A DNA stretch of 64,000 nt from the NCBI GenBank assembly GCA_020630875.1, contig JAHDIH010000003.1:458071-522070 (forward strand). The letters are read 5' to 3'. A program made the translations under genes and the position numbers. Each line of letters opens with the position of its first letter. Position 1 is the first letter of the stretch. Positions 8,296-19,480 of the stretch are shown piece by piece. The notes beneath the pieces were generated by a model that did not search any database, had not been told where the DNA came from, and worked only from the letters and a program-made list of their open reading frames with translations. This DNA comes from Deltaproteobacteria bacterium. Lineage in GTDB: Bacteria; Myxococcota_A; Polyangia; Haliangiales; Haliangiaceae.

Positions 8296-8985
8296 ATGGC
8301 CGATGAGAAGCGCATATTGGTGATAGAAGACGAACCAGAAATTGTACGTGGTCTCACTCATGCACTGGAGTTTGAAGGGTTTCAAGTTACCTCCGCTTCC
8401 ACCGCAGCATCTGGTGCGACGAAAGCAATTGAATGGAAACCTGACTGCATCATCTTAGACCTAATGCTTCCGGACAATAACGGCTACTGGGTCTGCGAGA
8501 CACTACGTTCACAAGGAGTACTTTCTCCGATAGTAATGTTAACTGCCAAGGGACAAGAAAGTGACAAGGTTCGCGGACTTGAAGCTGGCGCTGACGACTA
8601 CATGACGAAACCTTTTTCTGTTGCAGAACTCATTGCAAGACTCAACGCCATTTTTAGAAGGCAAAGCCAATACGACACCCACGTGCAAGAATTTTCCATT
8701 GGGGATTGGAACGTCAATCTGCAAAAACATACGTTAACCAATGGCAAACAGGTCAAGCGACTGACCTTCTACGAGCTAGAGCTTTTGCGACTCCTAAAAG
8801 ACAATGCAGGCGAAGCACTCTCGCGCGAGGAAATCTACGAAAAAGTGTGGGGAGGACAAGTCGCCCCCAATAATCGCACCGTAGATAACTTTGTGGTGAA
8901 ACTCCGCAAGAAACTAGAAGACCACCAAAAAAACCCCCGATACATTCTTACGGTCTATGGCTTTGGTTATAAGTTCGTGCCGTAG
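8296..8985 (+). CDS. OmpR/PhoB-family response regulator
   Basis: This 229-residue protein has a receiver domain with the acidic pair in VIEDEPE, the phosphorylated Asp in IILDLMLPD and the conserved Lys in TKPF. The C-terminal winged helix (about residues 125-229) has the usual [16 protein letters not shown] recognition helix and the YGFGYKF wing. It is the cognate partner of the histidine kinase immediately upstream and should act as a DNA-binding transcription regulator. Targets are not evident; the neighbouring genes are divergent in function. Confidence 0.93.
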   Translation: MADEKRILVIEDEPEIVRGLTHALEFEGFQVTSASTAASGATKAIEWKPDCIILDLMLPDNNGYWVCETLRSQGVLSPIVMLTAKGQESDKVRGLEAGADDYMTKPFSVAELIARLNAIFRRQSQYDTHVQEFSIGDWNVNLQKHTLTNGKQVKRLTFYELELLRLLKDNAGEALSREEIYEKVWGGQVAPNNRTVDNFVVKLRKKLEDHQKNPRYILTVYGFGYKFVP

Positions 8986-8991
8986 TAGCTC

Positions 8992-9018
8992 TGACAATTT
9001 CTGTCAATTGCGATTTTT
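8992..9018 (+). terminator. Weak hairpin plus T-run after the two-component genes
   Basis: TGACA / TGTCA form a 5-bp stem followed, after a few bases, by a run of six T. The stem is short, so termination here is uncertain. Confidence 0.3.
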
Positions 9019-9068
9019 TGAATCCGCCGATTACTACGCCACCTCGAAGTCGTACTACTATTGAAGCG

Positions 9069-9449
9069 ATGGCTAGAATTCTCATCGTCGCGGTATGCTT
9101 TGGTTGCAGCTACGTTCGCCCTCACTCACCACAGAAAGCGAAAATAGCGACTAGCTTCGTTCATCGCGCCACTTATGCAACGGGGATGTGCAAACGAGGA
9201 GGCTTGCGCATTTCTGATGTAAGTGCGTTAGACAACAAGGGGGCGATGAGTTGGTCCGCTGATTGCGCTGGTAGTTACCGATGTGCTGCCAAAAAGAGAG
9301 AGGTCAAATGGGACGTACACTGCCATTACCTTCCCGTTTGCGGAAACGACTCACGAAGCAACAGTTACTCGGCACAGGTGGATGCAACGCTTGCCGATGA
9401 TGTTTTCACTCAAAGAATCTCTGCTAGCGACCCAAGAATGCGATGGTAG
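9069..9449 (+). CDS. Small Cys-rich putative lipoprotein
   Basis: An ATG at 9069 gives a 126-residue protein starting MARILIVAVCFGCSY. The short hydrophobic segment ending in Cys looks like a lipoprotein signal. The rest has paired cysteines and a WSADCAGSYRC element followed by VKWDVHCH, a pattern of a small disulphide-stabilised extracellular domain seen in several myxobacterial surface lipoproteins. No family could be named. The frame opens upstream to 9018, but that start would put extra residues before the signal. Base usage looks like its neighbours. It could be non-coding; the evidence is the signal plus the Cys pattern. Confidence 0.45.
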   Translation: MARILIVAVCFGCSYVRPHSPQKAKIATSFVHRATYATGMCKRGGLRISDVSALDNKGAMSWSADCAGSYRCAAKKREVKWDVHCHYLPVCGNDSRSNSYSAQVDATLADDVFTQRISASDPRMRW

Positions 9450-9503
9450 TCAGACTTCAATCTTCAACGGTCGTTGGTCTCGCTACAATCTATCGACTGG
9501 GAG

Positions 9504-10661
9504 CTAGTCTCTTTTTATACAAAACCATGTAAAGAGCAGTACCAACGAAAGGGGTATGCCTTCCCCACCGGTGCATCCGCAGTTGCCGGACTTGGTAAGC
9601 GATGGTCTTTCGCAACTACCGGGGTCACTACTTTGCGGGTAGATAGAACAAATGGCAGCCCTGTCGTCGGCTTCTATTGTCGCCTTTTTCTCTTCTCCGC
9701 AAGCCTGCGTCCACCACATGGTCGCATCCAGAAGTTCGGGGGATTGTACTTGATTGCAAGAGGGACGAGGATTGCCCTGGTGGTCTTCTCCTCTATCGTC
9801 TTCTCCGTTCCAACAATTGTGATCAAGTCCGAGTAAGTGCCCGATCTCATGAGTCAGCACACTAGATAGATCGTTGAGACACGAAGCCTCTCCGAGCGTC
9901 TGCCCGTTGTTGGAAATGCTCAAGTTGGCGCCGTTGATTTCAATGTCAGCATCCACAATCTCGCCATCGCGAGAACTATCCGGATCGTCCACCGAGGTTA
10001 CAAAGGCTATCGCCGCTGCCCCGGGGCTGTGGCAGACCTTGGGTGAGTCATCAGTAGCTGGCCGGCACCACTCGCCTTCCCTGAATATAACAACGTTATG
10101 GGCATCTACTTTGGCGTCTAACGTGGTTCGCCCCTCGTATTGAAAAGAGATGTAGGAACAATTACTTGTTTCAGACTCCCAATGCTCGAGTACGTCTTCC
10201 ATTATTTGAAATTCGCTGTCTCCCACCAGGTGCGTCGTCCCTCTGTCTTGAAATTCCATCTTAATGCAATTGGAGGCCCAGAAGGTTGGCACCTTGGAAG
10301 TCTTTGAGGCCGTCCGTACGAACTCAGAATTCTCAGCGACTTTAACTGCGCGCCGAGGCACCAAGAACCGCTTCCCCAGCGTTGTTGATGATTCGTATCC
10401 GTCAAATGTAACGACATCGCCTTGTGCAAAGCGGCGGACTTGATGGGACACTTCGGTCCGCAATCCCGCAACCTTGCCACCGAGTTGAAACACTTCCTTA
10501 GTCCCCCCAGTCTCCAAGGCAACCGTCGAGATTGTCACGATGCTTCCTCCTCGCTTCTCTGAGCGGGAGTCAATCACTGTCCCTTTCATCCCCAAAACGT
10601 CCGCTGCAGCCCCTTGGACCCATAGCGAGACAAGTACAATGATAGTCGACACCTTCCCCAC
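9504..10661 (-). CDS. Secreted matrixin-type zinc metalloprotease with MYXO-CTERM-like tail
   Basis: This 385-residue exported protein has a signal peptide in the first 20 residues (start GTG). The catalytic zinc motif is complete: THEIGHLLGLDHNC, with three His ligands and the helper Glu. The preceding region has the matrixin-like fold elements (an INGANLSISN stretch, and NVVIF strands). The C-terminus SGNCGCTGG followed by a hydrophobic helix and KRD is a MYXO-CTERM-type sorting tail that retains the protein at the cell surface before possible release. It contrasts with the two later protease-like paralogues at 52830 and 54215, which lack the first zinc His. A role in extracellular protein digestion is likely. 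Confidence 0.8.
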   Translation of the reverse strand: MGKVSTIIVLVSLWVQGAAADVLGMKGTVIDSRSEKRGGSIVTISTVALETGGTKEVFQLGGKVAGLRTEVSHQVRRFAQGDVVTFDGYESSTTLGKRFLVPRRAVKVAENSEFVRTASKTSKVPTFWASNCIKMEFQDRGTTHLVGDSEFQIMEDVLEHWESETSNCSYISFQYEGRTTLDAKVDAHNVVIFREGEWCRPATDDSPKVCHSPGAAAIAFVTSVDDPDSSRDGEIVDADIEINGANLSISNNGQTLGEASCLNDLSSVLTHEIGHLLGLDHNCWNGEDDRGEDHQGNPRPSCNQVQSPELLDATMWWTQACGEEKKATIEADDRAAICSIYPQSSDPGSCERPSLTKSGNCGCTGGEGIPLSLVLLFTWFCIKRD

Positions 10662-10724
10662 TTTTGAACTCTACCACGTCATGCTACAAGCTTGCAGCGA
10701 TCAAGATCACGATCGGAGCATGTC

Positions 10725-12170
10725 ATGACAAAACCAACCCGCGTTCGCATTGCCCCCTCGCCTACAGGCGACCCTCATGTAGGTACCGCCTACATTGCCC
10801 TCTTTAACTACGTCTTCGCTAAGAAAGTAGGCGGAAAATTCGTACTGCGTATCGAAGACACCGACAGGACAAGAGCCAGAGCCGATAGTGAGGCGATGAT
10901 TTTCGATGCGCTCAAGTGGTGCGGACTCACTTGGGATGAAGGACCCGATGTCGGTGGTCCGTTTGGCCCGTACCGTCAATCCGAACGCTTCGATATCTAC
11001 GGGAAGTATGCGGAAGAGCTAGTCGAAAAAAAGAAGGCTTACCGATGCTTTTGCACCACAGAGCGACTTGCAGCACTCAGGGTGCAGCGCCGGCAGCAGA
11101 AGTTACCTCCAGGATACGACCGCCGCTGTCGAACATTGGATCCAGAAGAGTCTGCGAAAAGAGCCGCGGAAGGAGAAGCCCATACCGTGAGACTGGCGAC
11201 CCCGCTTGAAGGCGTTACCGTATACGAAGACAAGTTGCGCGGCCCGGTCGAGTTTCAAAATACGCAAGTAGACGACCAGGTTCTTCTCAAGTCCGATGGT
11301 TTTCCAACCTACCACCTCGCCAACGTCGTGGACGATCATTTGATGGAAATCACTCATGTAATTCGTGCCGAAGAATGGATCTCTTCTACTCCCAAACATG
11401 TGCTTCTGTATCAGTCCTTTGGCTGGGATCAGCCAGAGTGGATCCATATGCCACTGCTTCGTAATAGTGATAAATCTAAGATATCGAAACGAAAAAATCC
11501 GGTATCGATCAACTACTACAAAGACGCTGGCGTACTTCCCGAAGCTTTAGTGAATTTTCTTGCCAACATGGGTTGGTCTTACGGTGACGATCGCGAAAAG
11601 TTCACGGTTCCAGAGATGGCCGAAGTTTTCAGTTGGGACAAAGTCTCTTTAGGCGCCCCGGTATTTAACGGTGAGAAACTGCAATGGCTCAACGAGAAAT
11701 ACATCCATGAAAAGTCCTATGAAGAAATCGTAGATTTGTTGATGGGTTGGCGCTTTAATCGCGACCACTTGCTCAAAGTGCTTCCGTTAGTGCGCGAAAG
11801 AATCAAACGACTTGATGATTTCATCCCAGCCGCAGCGTTCTTCTTCGATGGCGACTTGGACTACAAAGGCATCGCTGAAAAACTGAAAATCGGCGACCTC
11901 AAAAAAACGCAAGTTGCTAAACTTGTAAAAGAACTACTGGAAAACTACGAGGCTCTTCCAGATTGGGAAGCCGAAGCGCTGCAACAAGCTTCTCGCGATT
12001 TCTGCGAAGCTAAGGAAGTAAAGACCAAACATCTTTTCATGCTCCTTCGGCTGCTGGTCACAGGCAGGAAAGCGTCGCCTCCTCTCTTTGAAACAATGGA
12101 AGTTGTTGGCAAAGAGCTCTGCAGACGTAGGCTACGTCAAGGCGCGGAGTTTATTAGTAAGCAAAAATGA
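10725..12170 (+). CDS. gltX: Glutamyl-tRNA synthetase
   Basis: This 481-residue cytoplasmic enzyme charges tRNA-Glu with glutamate (and possibly tRNA-Gln as well, if the organism uses the amidotransferase route). The class I HIGH motif is [11 protein letters not shown], and the KMSKS loop is SKISKRK. A CFCTTE element marks the connective domain. The frame extends upstream to 10692, but the start at the ATG at 10725 gives [15 protein letters not shown], as in homologues. The next gene overlaps the stop by 4 bases (ATGA), so the CPBP protease is co-expressed. Confidence 0.95.
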   Translation: MTKPTRVRIAPSPTGDPHVGTAYIALFNYVFAKKVGGKFVLRIEDTDRTRARADSEAMIFDALKWCGLTWDEGPDVGGPFGPYRQSERFDIYGKYAEELVEKKKAYRCFCTTERLAALRVQRRQQKLPPGYDRRCRTLDPEESAKRAAEGEAHTVRLATPLEGVTVYEDKLRGPVEFQNTQVDDQVLLKSDGFPTYHLANVVDDHLMEITHVIRAEEWISSTPKHVLLYQSFGWDQPEWIHMPLLRNSDKSKISKRKNPVSINYYKDAGVLPEALVNFLANMGWSYGDDREKFTVPEMAEVFSWDKVSLGAPVFNGEKLQWLNEKYIHEKSYEEIVDLLMGWRFNRDHLLKVLPLVRERIKRLDDFIPAAAFFFDGDLDYKGIAEKLKIGDLKKTQVAKLVKELLENYEALPDWEAEALQQASRDFCEAKEVKTKHLFMLLRLLVTGRKASPPLFETMEVVGKELCRRRLRQGAEFISKQK

Positions 12171-12955
12171 CAACAGTAAAAGACGTACTGCTTTGGCTTC
12201 CTCGCTTGTTCGAAAAAAACTGGCGCGCCATTGATGAAGAGCAAAAGCGTGAAGTGAACTACTTCCGCGTGCTATGGATTTGCGCTCTCGTGGCTATTGT
12301 CCTCACTCTTCAGTACTACTACGGTAACGACCGAACATTTAAGAAGCTAGTGCCTAGAACCAAGGCCAACAAAGAGTACTGGTCACTTTGGTCCCAAGCC
12401 TGGTGGGCCGGTTGGAGAATCGGCGGATACATGTTGATTCCGATGGTAGTGATTCTACTGACCCCCGGAGAACGACTGCGTGACTATTACCTGAGTTTCC
12501 GCGGGTTCGTCTCTCACATAAAAACCTATTTGATTTTATTCGCCCTGATACTGCCGGTAGTTTACATCGCATCGCAAACTCCATCGTTTGCCAAACAATA
12601 TCCATTTTACAAACTCGCGAATCGTTCCGCGTTTGATTTCTGGATTTGGGAACTTCTGTACGCCGGCCAGTTTCTGGCGCTTGAGTTTTTCTTTCGCGGC
12701 TTTATGCTGAGGTCGCTGGCACCGTCGATGGGTTCCATGGCTATCTTCGTGATGTGCATTCCGTACTGTATGATCCACTTTCAGAAGCCAATTACTGAGA
12801 CTATTGGCGCCATAGGAGCCGGGTTGATTTTAGGCACCATCGCCATGCGTACCCGTTCAATATGGGGAGGCGTACTTCTTCACGTCGGCGTGGCACTTTC
12901 CATGGATCTATTTACCGTCGCTCAGTGTCCCGACCCACCGGCCAGATGCCGTTAG
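12167..12955 (+). CDS. CPBP-family intramembrane protease
   Basis: This 262-residue protein has about seven membrane helices after a soluble N-terminus. The family signature is present but modified: the Glu motif reads [11 protein letters not shown] (Glu-Phe rather than Glu-Glu). It is followed by an IHF His motif and a C-terminal LLHVGVAL helix. It is translationally coupled to gltX and distinct from the CPBP protein at 777. Substrate unknown. Its 3' end overlaps the convergent gene by 4 bases. Confidence 0.75.
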   Translation: MTTVKDVLLWLPRLFEKNWRAIDEEQKREVNYFRVLWICALVAIVLTLQYYYGNDRTFKKLVPRTKANKEYWSLWSQAWWAGWRIGGYMLIPMVVILLTPGERLRDYYLSFRGFVSHIKTYLILFALILPVVYIASQTPSFAKQYPFYKLANRSAFDFWIWELLYAGQFLALEFFFRGFMLRSLAPSMGSMAIFVMCIPYCMIHFQKPITETIGAIGAGLILGTIAMRTRSIWGGVLLHVGVALSMDLFTVAQCPDPPARCR

Positions 12956-15468
12956 TTTCCGTAAGTGCGGTTTAAAGCAGCCAAATTGTCGAAGGCGGAA
13001 TGATGACCTAGCTCAATCGCTTTTTGGAAGCTAAGTCTCGCGTTGGTTAAGCAGTCTGCAATTCCGAAATCACGAACGCAGTCCCAATACATGATTCCAA
13101 GGTTGTTGTATCCATGAGGCGTAGGACGCATCTTGACCGACTGATCGCAGTAGGCTATCGCTTTCAGTAGTACTTTGTCTCCCAACGTGCCCTTCTGCTC
13201 GCGATGGAGATTCTTCCAAATCAGGTACCCAACGGTATTGTAGCTAGCAGCCGTCGATTTTATCTGGAGAGCTCGTTCAAAAACTCGCAAACCACTATCG
13301 CAATCTCCCCACTTACAATAACGTTTTCCGACTTCTATTAAATGTTTAAAGTCATTGCTACTCTCGGCACCACGAAGATTTCTAAACGCCTCTTTCACAT
13401 TTCCAAGATTGTAGGCCGCTTGCGCATCATCAAGAGATCCTTGGGCTGTGTTCATTTCAAGCACGCGATCTCCTAGTTCATTAAACGTCTCTTTTGCAGC
13501 GCCTCTCTCGTACTCCATCTCCATGCATTGTTGCTCTGCTCGCCATGCCAAGTGCGTAGCCATTAGCTCTGCATATTCGGATCCGTTACAACAATGATTG
13601 ATTAACATCGCTACATCCGACAACGGGACGCTGTAGTTTCCACAGGACGTAATGATGTGCTCTAGTTTGAAGTGATCGTTTTTATATTTCTTAATCACTT
13701 GAAACATTCTTTGCCCGGCGTCTTCTTTTGTGATTTGACCCTCATTGTACAAGGATAATGCGTCTCCCATATGCGCCATCTCGACCATTACAGAGCGATG
13801 ATGATAGTCTTCGCTCAGCCAATGCCTTTCTAAAGCAGGCAGTCCTGATAACAAAAGCTCATCAAGTTCATCGTCATCTAGGCAGGATACCTGAGAACAA
13901 TTAAAATCGTCTGGCAAATTCAACGCAGCCGCCACCGAAGGAACATGATAGCGATGACTCGGCTCAGCAATGGTAACCAAAAGTTTAGCAATTGCGTTTT
14001 GGTTTTGATTCACAAACTTGTGCCAGGTTGTCCGCTGATCGTCATAGGAAAATACGCTACCTGGTTCGATCCGCTGTTTTCCTGCACCACGCTGATACAA
14101 ATACTGACGCTGAATATACGAAGTCGTGTTGTGCCCAACAATCTCAAGATCTGTTAAGAACTCCCTGTGGGTCGCGGATACTTTAGCGCCAGCCGAGCCG
14201 CCTAAGGCTCCACCTTGAAGGCTCGCTTCCGCTTCTTTGCTCCAGCCAATATCAAACCCCGACCTAATGTACATCAGGTTGTGTTCCTCCACGTCGGCAG
14301 CATCCCCTTCGCCAAACTCATTCCAGTCAAATACCAAAGAAAAGTTCATACCTTTTTGGGACTTCGCGATTGCGTTTTCCGCCGCCTTAAACAATGTGTT
14401 GAAAACTCCTTTTCGAAGTTTTGGAACGCCCTTGAGTGCAGAATCAAACTTAGTATAAGCACCTAGAAACAATGCTACCAAGTCTTCTTCTCCCATAGAG
14501 TATTCCTTTTTTACAGTAGATACGGGAACTGTAAACGTCAGGTAGCAATCACGAAACACGCCATTTTCGTAAAGGTACGGGGAGCCTTTTGTATCGGACC
14601 TGTCTCTAATGAAGTTTACGGTGATGGGAACGCCCATTACGTTGAACGTGGCTGAGCCGGACCAAATGCTGTGATGTTCGTGCACATTAAAGGTGCCAGT
14701 ACTATTTGACGATAGCTGAATGGTGTCGTGGCGATGCTCATAGCCTCCTTTAAAACCAACCGGCCCATCTTCAGCGTAGAATTCTCCAAACAACCCTTCA
14801 GAAGACTTACGCTTATCATACCGCAGCCCAGCCGTACTGGGCTTTGAACTAGCGTTTACGTCGTTTCTAATCGCAGGTAACTCTTCACGCTTTCCCGCGA
14901 CTTTTAGCGCGTTCTCCACGCCGGTCTTTGCTGCGAGTGCCCCGGCTAGATCGTAAAAAAAGTGCATCATCTGAATTGCTGCATCTTCGTGGTTATGAAA
15001 CTGCTTGATGAGAATACTTCCCGACCACTTTTTTCCTGCACGTGCACCTGCACGTACACCGAACAATTTAAAATCGATTCCTGCAGCAACTAAACAGTCC
15101 CACTCGATCCCTAGTTCGATTTTGTTCGTGTCACTCATGTCGATGTAACACTGAATATTTGCTTCAGCATCGCCCTTAAGTACTTTCAAAGCCGTGGCTG
15201 AAAAGAAGATTCCCAACTCAAGCTTTGATTCTTCCCCTGGAGAATTTGCGAGCAGTCGCAACACATTGGCAAGACGACCGTACTCGATGATACCGCTGGC
15301 CGAAAAATCTGCGAGTGCCGCCCTTAGTCCTCCCCCACCGGAAGTCCCTTGCTTATTCGATGCGCGGCTTTGCTTTGCCATCGCGTTGGACTTTGATTTG
15401 CCCTTGCTTTCGCTTACCTGCTGAAAAGACCCACTGCGTGCGTCTTGTTGTGCGTATGCGTTTGCCAT
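12952..15468 (-). CDS. 838-residue protein of unknown function with C-terminal helical repeats
   Basis: No family could be named. There is no signal peptide; the first 45 residues are Ser/Gln/Lys-rich and disordered. A middle section (about 50-480) has mixed strands and a Gly/Ala-rich segment (about 425-445). Residues about 520-560 are acidic (LDDDELDEL). The last 200 residues form helical pairs of the TPR/Sel1 type (SYNTVGYLIWKNLH, GYNNLGIMYWDCV, AFDNLAALNR). The protein is probably cytoplasmic and modular, with a protein-binding C-terminus; catalytic residues are not obvious. It converges on the gltX operon and has its own 5' region before the candidate 6S RNA gene. Confidence 0.7.
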   Translation of the reverse strand: MANAYAQQDARSGSFQQVSESKGKSKSNAMAKQSRASNKQGTSGGGGLRAALADFSASGIIEYGRLANVLRLLANSPGEESKLELGIFFSATALKVLKGDAEANIQCYIDMSDTNKIELGIEWDCLVAAGIDFKLFGVRAGARAGKKWSGSILIKQFHNHEDAAIQMMHFFYDLAGALAAKTGVENALKVAGKREELPAIRNDVNASSKPSTAGLRYDKRKSSEGLFGEFYAEDGPVGFKGGYEHRHDTIQLSSNSTGTFNVHEHHSIWSGSATFNVMGVPITVNFIRDRSDTKGSPYLYENGVFRDCYLTFTVPVSTVKKEYSMGEEDLVALFLGAYTKFDSALKGVPKLRKGVFNTLFKAAENAIAKSQKGMNFSLVFDWNEFGEGDAADVEEHNLMYIRSGFDIGWSKEAEASLQGGALGGSAGAKVSATHREFLTDLEIVGHNTTSYIQRQYLYQRGAGKQRIEPGSVFSYDDQRTTWHKFVNQNQNAIAKLLVTIAEPSHRYHVPSVAAALNLPDDFNCSQVSCLDDDELDELLLSGLPALERHWLSEDYHHRSVMVEMAHMGDALSLYNEGQITKEDAGQRMFQVIKKYKNDHFKLEHIITSCGNYSVPLSDVAMLINHCCNGSEYAELMATHLAWRAEQQCMEMEYERGAAKETFNELGDRVLEMNTAQGSLDDAQAAYNLGNVKEAFRNLRGAESSNDFKHLIEVGKRYCKWGDCDSGLRVFERALQIKSTAASYNTVGYLIWKNLHREQKGTLGDKVLLKAIAYCDQSVKMRPTPHGYNNLGIMYWDCVRDFGIADCLTNARLSFQKAIELGHHSAFDNLAALNRTYGN

Positions 15469-15593
15469 AGCTTCACTACATCTTACCTAAACATCCGCCC
15501 CCACATTCCCATAAATGCAATAAAATCAACAACTTAGGTAGCACACCTCATGACATGTAGCGGATTGTCGCACGACTCAGCACACTTCTTCCC

Positions 15594-15622
15594 TTGCTGT
15601 GGTCAGCCCCCAAGCTTACTAT
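15594..15622 (+). promoter_or_regulatory. Sigma-70-type promoter of the candidate 6S RNA gene
   Basis: A -35 element TTGCTG (15594-15599) and a -10 element TACTAT (15617-15622) are separated by exactly 17 bases. The predicted start is near 15628, just where the closing stem of the RNA begins. Confidence 0.6.
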
Positions 15623-15625
15623 AAC

Positions 15626-15823
15626 GAGGTGAGATCAGACTCTTCGATACGGAATCACGGCAACACTCGTATTCCCCTACAAATTCTGTCCCGGGATTTG
15701 CCTCTGTCCGAGGCGTGCAAGCCCGCCCGTCGGGAAGCTCAAAATCGGTTATCGTGAAACCCACCTGCGCAATCGCGTGGGGGATAGAGAAAGCTGCCGG
15801 TCGAAGGGTTACCTCACTTTTTT
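15626..15823 (+). ncRNA. ssrS: Candidate 6S RNA (ssrS-like), about 195 nt
   Basis: The 353-base stretch between the 838-residue gene and metH has no good ORF. It folds into a rod. The closing stem is GAGGTGA (15626-15632) with TTACCTC (15809-15815), continued by CTTCGAT (15642-15648) with GTCGAAG (15800-15806) and CGGCA (15658-15662) with TGCCG (15795-15799). A central bubble follows. Its 5' strand holds TCCCCT about 47 nt from the 5' end, where E. coli 6S has its pRNA template. Its 3' side carries a hairpin (CCCAC...GTGGG). An apical arm has a GCCTC-TGTCC-GAGGC tip. A T-run at 15818-15823 ends the gene. Length and layout match 6S RNA, the sigma-70/RNA polymerase inhibitor. Family assignment needs a covariance search. 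Confidence 0.55.
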
Positions 15824-18800
15824 AATCCATATTATGGATTAACCAGGATTCTGCGACCTCCACAGAAACTCCAAGACGCCGTGCATAGTCCGCTGCTTGT
15901 TGCTTGGAGATGGTACCAATCGCAAAATATCGAGAATCAGGATGCGCAATGAAAAGTCCGCTGACGCTAGCCGCGGGAGTCATTGCTAAGGACTCTGTCA
16001 AACTCATTCCAGTTCGCACGTTAGCCTCCAAAAGCTCAAACAATCTGGTCTTTGGCTGATGGTCCGGACATGCGGGGTAACCGAATGCTGGCCTAATTCC
16101 TCGGTACTTTTCTTTGATCAGCTCGCCTAGCCCTAACTCATTTTCTTTTTCATATCCAAAGTTCTGACGAGCTTTCGCATGAGCCCACTCCGCAAACGCT
16201 TCTGCGAGCCTGTCCGCAAGAGCTTGAATCATAATGGCGCGGTAATCATCTCCATTTTGCTTTGCGGCTTCTACTAACGCAGCAGTCTCATGACCAGAAG
16301 TTACCGCAAAGGCACCAAGAAAATCGCTACTCCCTTGTGGAGCCACATAGTCTGCCAAGCAAAAGCATTCGGACTTGTCGCGCTGCTGCCTAAGCATCGG
16401 AAACGTAACTTTTTTACCTTCCGATGCGACGATGATGTCATCGCCTTCCGAATAGGCCGGAAAAAATCCCATCACGCCGCGTGGCTCTAGCTTTCCAGCC
16501 AACTCACAAAGTACTTCTTTGCCGTCTGCGAGAAGCTTGGCGGCCTCTTGTCCTTTTGCAGAGTCGTCAAGAAGTTTGGGGTAGGTTCCTTTTATCTCCC
16601 AGGTATGAAAGAATGGAGACCAATCGATCCACTCTGACAACTCTGACACGGTGGGATTCAGATCACGAAGCCCCGTCCATTCCGGCGCAACGGGAGCATG
16701 AGTTAGCTTTGGCTTGCGGGAGCGCGCGGTTTCTATCTTCAAAACTGCGGGTTTCTGGCGGTTTTTATAATTCTCTCGGATGGTCTCTTGTTTGGCCAAG
16801 CCTTCCGCCACGTATTCAGCTTTGCTTTCAGAGAGCAATCGGTTCATAACTGTCGCCGCTCGCGAGGCATCGTGAACATGAAGAGCGGCATCTAGTGTAC
16901 GATGAGGCGCAATTTTTATTGCGGTATGTTTGGCGCTAGTGGTAGCGCCGCCAATGAGTAACGGAATCTTTAAATTTCTCTTTTCCATTTCTTTGGCGAC
17001 AGCGACCATATGATCGAGCGAAGGCGTGATTAGTCCGCTAAGTCCAAGAATATCAGCGTTGTGTTCCACCACAGCATCCAAAATCTTGTCGCCGGGCACC
17101 ATTACGCCAAGGTCCACGACATCGTAGCCATTGCACCGCAATACGACCCCAACAATATTTTTACCGATATCGTGAACGTCTCCTTTGACAGTCGCGATAA
17201 CGAGTTTTCCTTTAGCTTTAACTTCTTCCCCTTTTTCAAACATCAAGGGTTCCAAAATAGCGACTGCTTTTTTCATGACCCTTGCGCTTTTCACCACTTG
17301 TGGAAGAAACATTTTTCCTGCCCCAAACAAGTCCCCCACGACGTTCATTCCAGCCATTAGAGGCCCTTCAATGATTGACAGCGGCGACGGGTATTTTTCA
17401 AGAGCTTCTGCGATGTCGGAGTCCACAAAGTCACCAATCCCCTTAATTAGCGACGTCTTTAGTCTCTCTTCTAAGTTACCCTCGCGCCATGCTTGCGTGG
17501 TGACCCGCTCTTTGCCAGTGCCTTTATACGCTTCGGCAGCTGCAAGTAGAACTTCTGTGGCATCTGGCGATCGATTGAAAATCACATCTTCCACCATGTC
17601 GCGCAGCTTAGGATCAAGCTCATCGTAGACCTCAAGCTGGCCCGCATTAACAATCGCCATATCAAGCCCAGCGTTGATTGCGTGAAATAGAAAGACCGAA
17701 TGCATAGCTTCTCGAATGCGATTGTTCCCTCTGAAAGAAAAAGACACGTTGCTAACACCACCAGAAGTACGCGCCCCTGGGCAGGCCTTTTTAATCACGG
17801 CAAGAGACTCGATGAAACTTTTGGCGTAGTCGTTATGTTCTTCCATTCCTGTTGCCACCGTCAGGATATTCGGATCAAAAATAATGTCTGATGCTGGAAA
17901 CCCAACTTCTTCGGTTAGAATTTTGTAAGCTCTTTTGCAAATGCGCTCCCGGTCGGCAACGTTAGTCGCCTGCCCTTGCTCGTCAAATGCCATGACGATT
18001 ACAGCTGCGCCATACGCTCTAACGATATTAGCTTGCTGCACAAAGGCTTCTTTCCCCTCTTTCAGTGAGATCGAGTTGACGACAGCTTTGCCCTGCACGC
18101 ACCTCAGTCCGGCTTCAAGCACCGAGAACTTAGAGCTGTCAATCATTATGGGAATGCGTGCCACATCGGGCTCTCCAGCGATCAAGTTGAGAAAGTGCGT
18201 CATGGCCTCTTCCCCTTCCAGCATTCCATCATCCATGCAAACGTCAAGAATGTTGGCACCGCCTTCTACTTGCTGCCGAGCAACTTCCAAAGCTTCTTCG
18301 AAAAGCCCCTCCATGATCAGCCGGCGAAACTTGCGTGAACCAGTAACGTTAGTTCGTTCTCCTACAATGATAAAGTTAGAGTGCTCATCGATAACTAGAG
18401 GTTCCATGCCGGAGAGCGTTGTCGCGGAGCTCAAAGACTTTTCGCGGCGTGGAGCATGAACGGAAACGGCGTCTGCAATCGCTTTAATATGATCTGGAGT
18501 GGTCCCACAACAGCCACCAACCACGTTGACCCATCCTTCTTCCGCGAAACTACCTAGCATCCCCGCCATAGAACTAGGACTGTCGTCATACTCTCCCAGT
18601 TCGTTTGGCAGCCCAGCGTTGGGAAAACACAAAACGGCACTCGTGCAAACATCAGATAATGCGCGAACGTGCGGCCGCATTTCCTTAGCTCCGAGGGCGC
18701 AATTTAAACCGACAGCAGCGAGGGGCGCGTGAGAGATAGAGTGGTAAAACGCTTCCACTGTTTGTCCCGACAGCGTTCGCCCGCTAGCATCTACAACCGT

Positions 18801-19430
18801 TCCTGATGCAAATACGGGAACCCGCACTCCCGCATCAACAAAAGCGCGTTCGATTCCATAAAGTGCGGCTTTTAAGTTCAACGTATCGAACGAAGTTTCC
18901 GGTTGCAGAATATCGACCCCCGCTTTGACCATTGCCAAAGCTTGCTCTCGATAAACCTCAGCCAACTCCGCAAAAGAGATATCGCGATGGGCCGGATTGT
19001 CCACGTCTGGAGAAAGCGATGTTGTTTTGTTGGTGGGGCCGATCGAGCCCGCCACGAGTCGAGGTCTGTCTGGCGTCGAAAAAGCTGCAGCAGCCTTTAA
19101 GGCAATGGTTACGGCCGCAGTGTTAAGTTCTTCTACAAGTGCCCCCAGTCCGTATTCCGCCATGCCTATTGAAGTAGCATTGAAGGTATTGGTCTCGATA
19201 ATGTCGGCGCCAGCTTGTAAAAAGCTTCTGTGCACATCTTCGATCACCGAAGGTTTACTCAGGCACAACACATCGTGGCACCCTTCCAGGGGCCTATCGT
19301 GGCCCGCGAAACGCTGTCCGTGATAGTCCTTCTCTGACACTCCCGCTTTTTGAAGCATGGTTCCCATCGCTCCGTCGATAATGAGAATGCGCTTTTTTAG
19401 CTCTGCGTTTAGATAAGAAGTCTTGGACAC
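15822..19430 (-). CDS. metH: Cobalamin-dependent methionine synthase
   Basis: This 1202-residue enzyme is close to the usual MetH length and transfers a methyl group from methyltetrahydrofolate to homocysteine via B12. Its modules are in order. The homocysteine/zinc domain has zinc cysteines in GLNCALG and [11 protein letters not shown]. The pterin-binding domain has the conserved GERTNVTGS. The B12-binding domain has the cofactor His motif [10 protein letters not shown]. The C-terminal reactivation domain has the S-adenosylmethionine motif [15 protein letters not shown]. It starts with GTG, and the leader back to the upstream terminator is only about 50 bases. No cobalamin or SAM riboswitch fits there. 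Its 3' end meets the ncRNA gene head-on. Confidence 0.97.
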   Translation of the reverse strand: MSKTSYLNAELKKRILIIDGAMGTMLQKAGVSEKDYHGQRFAGHDRPLEGCHDVLCLSKPSVIEDVHRSFLQAGADIIETNTFNATSIGMAEYGLGALVEELNTAAVTIALKAAAAFSTPDRPRLVAGSIGPTNKTTSLSPDVDNPAHRDISFAELAEVYREQALAMVKAGVDILQPETSFDTLNLKAALYGIERAFVDAGVRVPVFASGTVVDASGRTLSGQTVEAFYHSISHAPLAAVGLNCALGAKEMRPHVRALSDVCTSAVLCFPNAGLPNELGEYDDSPSSMAGMLGSFAEEGWVNVVGGCCGTTPDHIKAIADAVSVHAPRREKSLSSATTLSGMEPLVIDEHSNFIIVGERTNVTGSRKFRRLIMEGLFEEALEVARQQVEGGANILDVCMDDGMLEGEEAMTHFLNLIAGEPDVARIPIMIDSSKFSVLEAGLRCVQGKAVVNSISLKEGKEAFVQQANIVRAYGAAVIVMAFDEQGQATNVADRERICKRAYKILTEEVGFPASDIIFDPNILTVATGMEEHNDYAKSFIESLAVIKKACPGARTSGGVSNVSFSFRGNNRIREAMHSVFLFHAINAGLDMAIVNAGQLEVYDELDPKLRDMVEDVIFNRSPDATEVLLAAAEAYKGTGKERVTTQAWREGNLEERLKTSLIKGIGDFVDSDIAEALEKYPSPLSIIEGPLMAGMNVVGDLFGAGKMFLPQVVKSARVMKKAVAILEPLMFEKGEEVKAKGKLVIATVKGDVHDIGKNIVGVVLRCNGYDVVDLGVMVPGDKILDAVVEHNADILGLSGLITPSLDHMVAVAKEMEKRNLKIPLLIGGATTSAKHTAIKIAPHRTLDAALHVHDASRAATVMNRLLSESKAEYVAEGLAKQETIRENYKNRQKPAVLKIETARSRKPKLTHAPVAPEWTGLRDLNPTVSELSEWIDWSPFFHTWEIKGTYPKLLDDSAKGQEAAKLLADGKEVLCELAGKLEPRGVMGFFPAYSEGDDIIVASEGKKVTFPMLRQQRDKSECFCLADYVAPQGSSDFLGAFAVTSGHETAALVEAAKQNGDDYRAIMIQALADRLAEAFAEWAHAKARQNFGYEKENELGLGELIKEKYRGIRPAFGYPACPDHQPKTRLFELLEANVRTGMSLTESLAMTPAASVSGLFIAHPDSRYFAIGTISKQQAADYARRLGVSVEVAESWLIHNMD

Positions 19431-19480
19431 AAGCCACGCTAATGGGTCCTTTTGGTCTTATCAATAAAGAATGGCAAAAT

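Noticed and set aside
15484..15540. TACCTAA...TTAGGTA inverted repeat upstream of the 838-residue gene
   Set aside because: The spacer of 43 bases and lack of T-run make it an unlikely terminator; no supporting context for an operator.
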